Of a stretch of 15,998 bases of DNA, positions 14,380 to 15,998 are shown one piece after another. The notes under the pieces are model-generated. The model saw only the letters and a list, made by a program, of their open reading frames with translations, was not told the origin of the DNA and did not search any database. Position numbers and translations under genes: made by a program. The first letter of the stretch is position 1; each line of letters starts with the position of its first letter. Source of the DNA: Candidatus Lloydbacteria bacterium RIFCSPLOWO2_02_FULL_54_12 (lineage in GTDB: Bacteria > Patescibacteriota > Minisyncoccia > Phycocordibacterales > UBA6899); the NCBI GenBank assembly GCA_001819095.1, contig MHLS01000033.1:31524-47521 (forward strand). Reading direction: 5' to 3'.

Positions 14380-14417
14380 ACATCCCTACATACTCAAGTT
14401 TGTAAGTATGTTTATTG
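14374..14417. promoter_or_regulatory. Inverted repeat upstream of the P1B ATPase, candidate operator
   Basis: CAATAAACAT (14374-14383) and ATGTTTATTG (14408-14417) are perfect 10-bp inverted copies. A second, overlapping pair is ACATACT (14388-14394) and AGTATGT (14405-14411); both pairs share 14408-14411, so they exclude each other as hairpins. The repeat starts at the last codons of the upstream gene and ends 20 bases before the ATPase ATG. It covers the -35 region of a possible TTGTAA (14400-14405)...TGAAAT (14425-14430) promoter, whose -10 ends 6 bases before the ATG. It could be a metal-responsive operator or a 3' hairpin. Confidence 0.55.
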
Positions 14418-14436
14418 AATGCGTTGAAATAAAAAT

Positions 14437-15998
14437 ATGAATAACCACAACCACGGTTCACCGGAAACTCTCTACGTCTGTCCGATGCATCCGGAGGTCG
14501 AAAAGGACGCATCTGGGCGATGCCCTGCTTGCGGAATGGAGCTTATTCCGCAAGCGAAGGTCCAAGCGGAACATACTGGAGCGCATGTGGGACACGATAT
14601 GTCCAAAATGCCTGCCCGCCGTAGCCACGGCGCAGGCGGGTCGCATGCGGACCATGAGCGTGCGATGACGGACCCTATGATGGCGAAGGAAATGGAGGCT
14701 GATATGCGTCGGCGGTTCTTTGTCTCGCTCGGGCTCACTGTTCCCATTGTCCTCTACTCGCCGATGGGTGAGATGTTGTTCAACATTTCGCTTCCGTCGC
14801 CCATTCCAAAAGAACTGCTCCTCTTTCTCCTTACGACGCCGATAGTATTTTGGACGGGATCTATTTTCATTACCGGCACGTACTACTCCCTTAAAGCGCG
14901 CAAGTTGAACATGGCCGTCTTGATCGCGACGGGAGTCCTCGCGGCCTATCTGGGGAGCATCGCGCTCTCGTTCTACGACACCGGAGAAGCGTTCTACGAG
15001 GCGGCGGCGATGCTCGTCACCTTCGTGCTCTTCGGGCATTGGATGGAGATGAAGTCGCGTCGCGGTACATCCGACTCATTGCGCGCACTTTTTGACCTTG
15101 TGCCTCCGCAGGCGCGGGTATTACGTGACGGGAAAGAAGCGACAGTCGCGAGCGCAGAGGTCGTTCCCGGAGATATTGTTGTCTTGAAGCCCGGCGACAA
15201 AGTTCCCGTTGACGGCGAGGTCACGCTCGGGGAGACGGCGATCGACGAGGCACTGGTGACGGGCGAATCACTCCCTGTTCCAAAAAAAGTCGGAGATAAG
15301 GTGGTTGGCGGATCGGTGAACCAGAACGGATCAGTGCAGTTTCGTGCGACCCGAGTCGGAGCGGACACCGTGCTCGCGTCCATCATTAGAATGGTGGAAA
15401 CGGCGCAGAATTCCAAAGCGCCCGGTCAGCGCATCGCGGATAAATGGGCATCGTGGCTCGTTATTCTTGCGGTCGGCTCCGGCGTTCTCGCTTTTGTCGG
15501 TTGGTATGTTTTTGCGGAGTCGTCATTCGTCGTCGCGCTTACCTTTGCTATCGCGGCGGTCGTCATTGCCTGTCCGGATGCCTTGGGACTCGCCACACCG
15601 ACGGCGGTCGCGGTGGGGACGGGGCTCGGCGCGAAACTGAACATACTCATCAAGGACGCGACGACGCTCGAAGGGGCATCAAAGATCACCGCCATCGTGC
15701 TTGATAAAACCGGCACTTTGACGGAGGGGAAGCCGAAAGTGACCGAGGTTGTTTCTGCCGGAGATATTTCGGAGGATGAGGTCCTCCACCTTGTCGCAAG
15801 TGTTGAAGCAAAGTCGAACCATCCGCTCGCGACGGCGATTCTTGCGGAGACAAAAAAGAGGAATATTGTTCTTTCCGCGGCGGAAAATTTTCGTTCGCTT
15901 TCGGGACTCGGGCTTGAAGCGACCGTCGACGGGAAACATGTCCTCGTCGGCACCGAACGACTGCTTCGCGATCGTGGTGTTGAGGCGGGTGAACTGAA
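14437..15998 (+). CDS. P1B-type heavy-metal-translocating ATPase, N-terminal part
   Basis: The open frame gives 520 residues and continues past the window edge. The N-terminus has a heavy-metal-binding domain, LYVCPMHPEV...GRCPACGMELIP (12-38; C15, C29, C32), then a His/Met-rich linker (40-90; HTGAHVGHDM, SHADHERAM). Membrane helices follow, then actuator motif TGES (275-278), a membrane metal-site motif CPDALGLATP (379-388), phosphorylation motif DKTGT (423-427) and the SNHPLA nucleotide-domain HP (462-463). Order and spacing fit a Cu(I)/Ag(I) exporter. The usual third residue of the CPx motif is Cys or His (CPC, CPH); here it is Asp381, so metal specificity is less certain. A 30-base palindromic repeat is inserted in frame in the linker. 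The remaining ATP-binding domain and last helices lie outside the window. No Shine-Dalgarno site is present. Confidence 0.93.
   Translation, partial: MNNHNHGSPETLYVCPMHPEVEKDASGRCPACGMELIPQAKVQAEHTGAHVGHDMSKMPARRSHGAGGSHADHERAMTDPMMAKEMEADMRRRFFVSLGLTVPIVLYSPMGEMLFNISLPSPIPKELLLFLLTTPIVFWTGSIFITGTYYSLKARKLNMAVLIATGVLAAYLGSIALSFYDTGEAFYEAAAMLVTFVLFGHWMEMKSRRGTSDSLRALFDLVPPQARVLRDGKEATVASAEVVPGDIVVLKPGDKVPVDGEVTLGETAIDEALVTGESLPVPKKVGDKVVGGSVNQNGSVQFRATRVGADTVLASIIRMVETAQNSKAPGQRIADKWASWLVILAVGSGVLAFVGWYVFAESSFVVALTFAIAAVVIACPDALGLATPTAVAVGTGLGAKLNILIKDATTLEGASKITAIVLDKTGTLTEGKPKVTEVVSAGDISEDEVLHLVASVEAKSNHPLATAILAETKKRNIVLSAAENFRSLSGLGLEATVDGKHVLVGTERLLRDRGVEAGEL
14611..14640. repeat. 30-bp palindromic repeat inserted in frame in the ATPase gene
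   Basis: The segment begins CCTGCCCGCCGT, has an AGCC loop and ends ACGGCGCAGGCGGG. CGCCGT (14617-14622) pairs with ACGGCG (14627-14632), CCTGC (14611-14615) with GCAGG (14632-14636), and alternatively CCCGCC (14615-14620) with GGCGGG (14635-14640). It is exactly ten codons (residues 59-68, PARRSHGAGG) and much more GC-rich than its flanks. It resembles short dispersed palindromes common in CPR genomes as I recall them; only one copy is in this window. Confidence 0.6.

Noticed and set aside
14437..14550. Minus-strand frames opposite the ATPase start (14458-15039) as genes
   Set aside because: They oppose a frame with HMBD, TGES, CPD, DKTGT and HP motifs in correct order; their composition is that of complement shadows.
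1..15998. CRISPR arrays, tRNA/rRNA genes, insertion sequences
   Set aside because: No regularly spaced direct repeats, cloverleaf-type sequence, rRNA-like stretch, transposase or terminal inverted repeats were seen on reading both strands.

Overview
The window is about 16 kb of bacterial chromosome-like DNA (mostly 50-60% GC by eye, standard genetic code with TGA as stop). No start codon has a convincing Shine-Dalgarno sequence, and several promoters place their -10 box only 6-9 bases before the ATG, so leaderless transcripts are likely. With the gene content (a lone PBP1C, MscL, an AbiE module and many small lineage-specific membrane proteins around copper genes), this suggests a member of the Patescibacteria/CPR, perhaps a Parcubacteria-like genome. 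That assignment is inference; the window has no rRNA, tRNA or other phylogenetic marker.

Left part (1-3594, minus strand): a bifunctional class A penicillin-binding protein of the PBP1C type is followed downstream by an AbiEi/AbiEii type IV toxin-antitoxin pair. The pair has its own promoter and a 4-base ATGA overlap.

Middle part (3646-6254, plus strand): a cyclopropane-fatty-acid-synthase-family methyltransferase with altered bicarbonate-site residues, an ArsP/DUF318-like permease without the usual cysteines, and the mechanosensitive channel MscL. Each is a single gene with its own close-set promoter. The theme is the cell envelope.

Right part (6302-15998, plus strand): a metal, most likely Cu(I)/Ag(I), handling island. 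It holds a small Cys/His/Met-containing membrane protein, a structured leader, a periplasmic adaptor with a His/Met tail, a CusA/CzcA-type RND pump, a DUF411 protein fused to membrane segments, a small two-helix membrane protein, an AT-rich SGNH hydrolase that looks like a later insertion, a four-helix membrane protein with a Cys-Cys-x-His motif, a lipoprotein-like or membrane-anchored protein with a GGHH motif, and the first 520 residues of a P1B-type ATPase with an N-terminal heavy-metal-binding domain and an unusual CPD membrane motif. A 10-bp inverted repeat just upstream of the ATPase is a candidate operator.

A plausible division of work is that the ATPase moves metal out of the cytoplasm, while the RND pump, DUF411 protein and small Cys/His/Met membrane proteins capture, buffer or export it at or outside the membrane. 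No outer-membrane channel gene and no recognisable metal-sensing regulator lie inside the window. The ATPase runs off the right edge.
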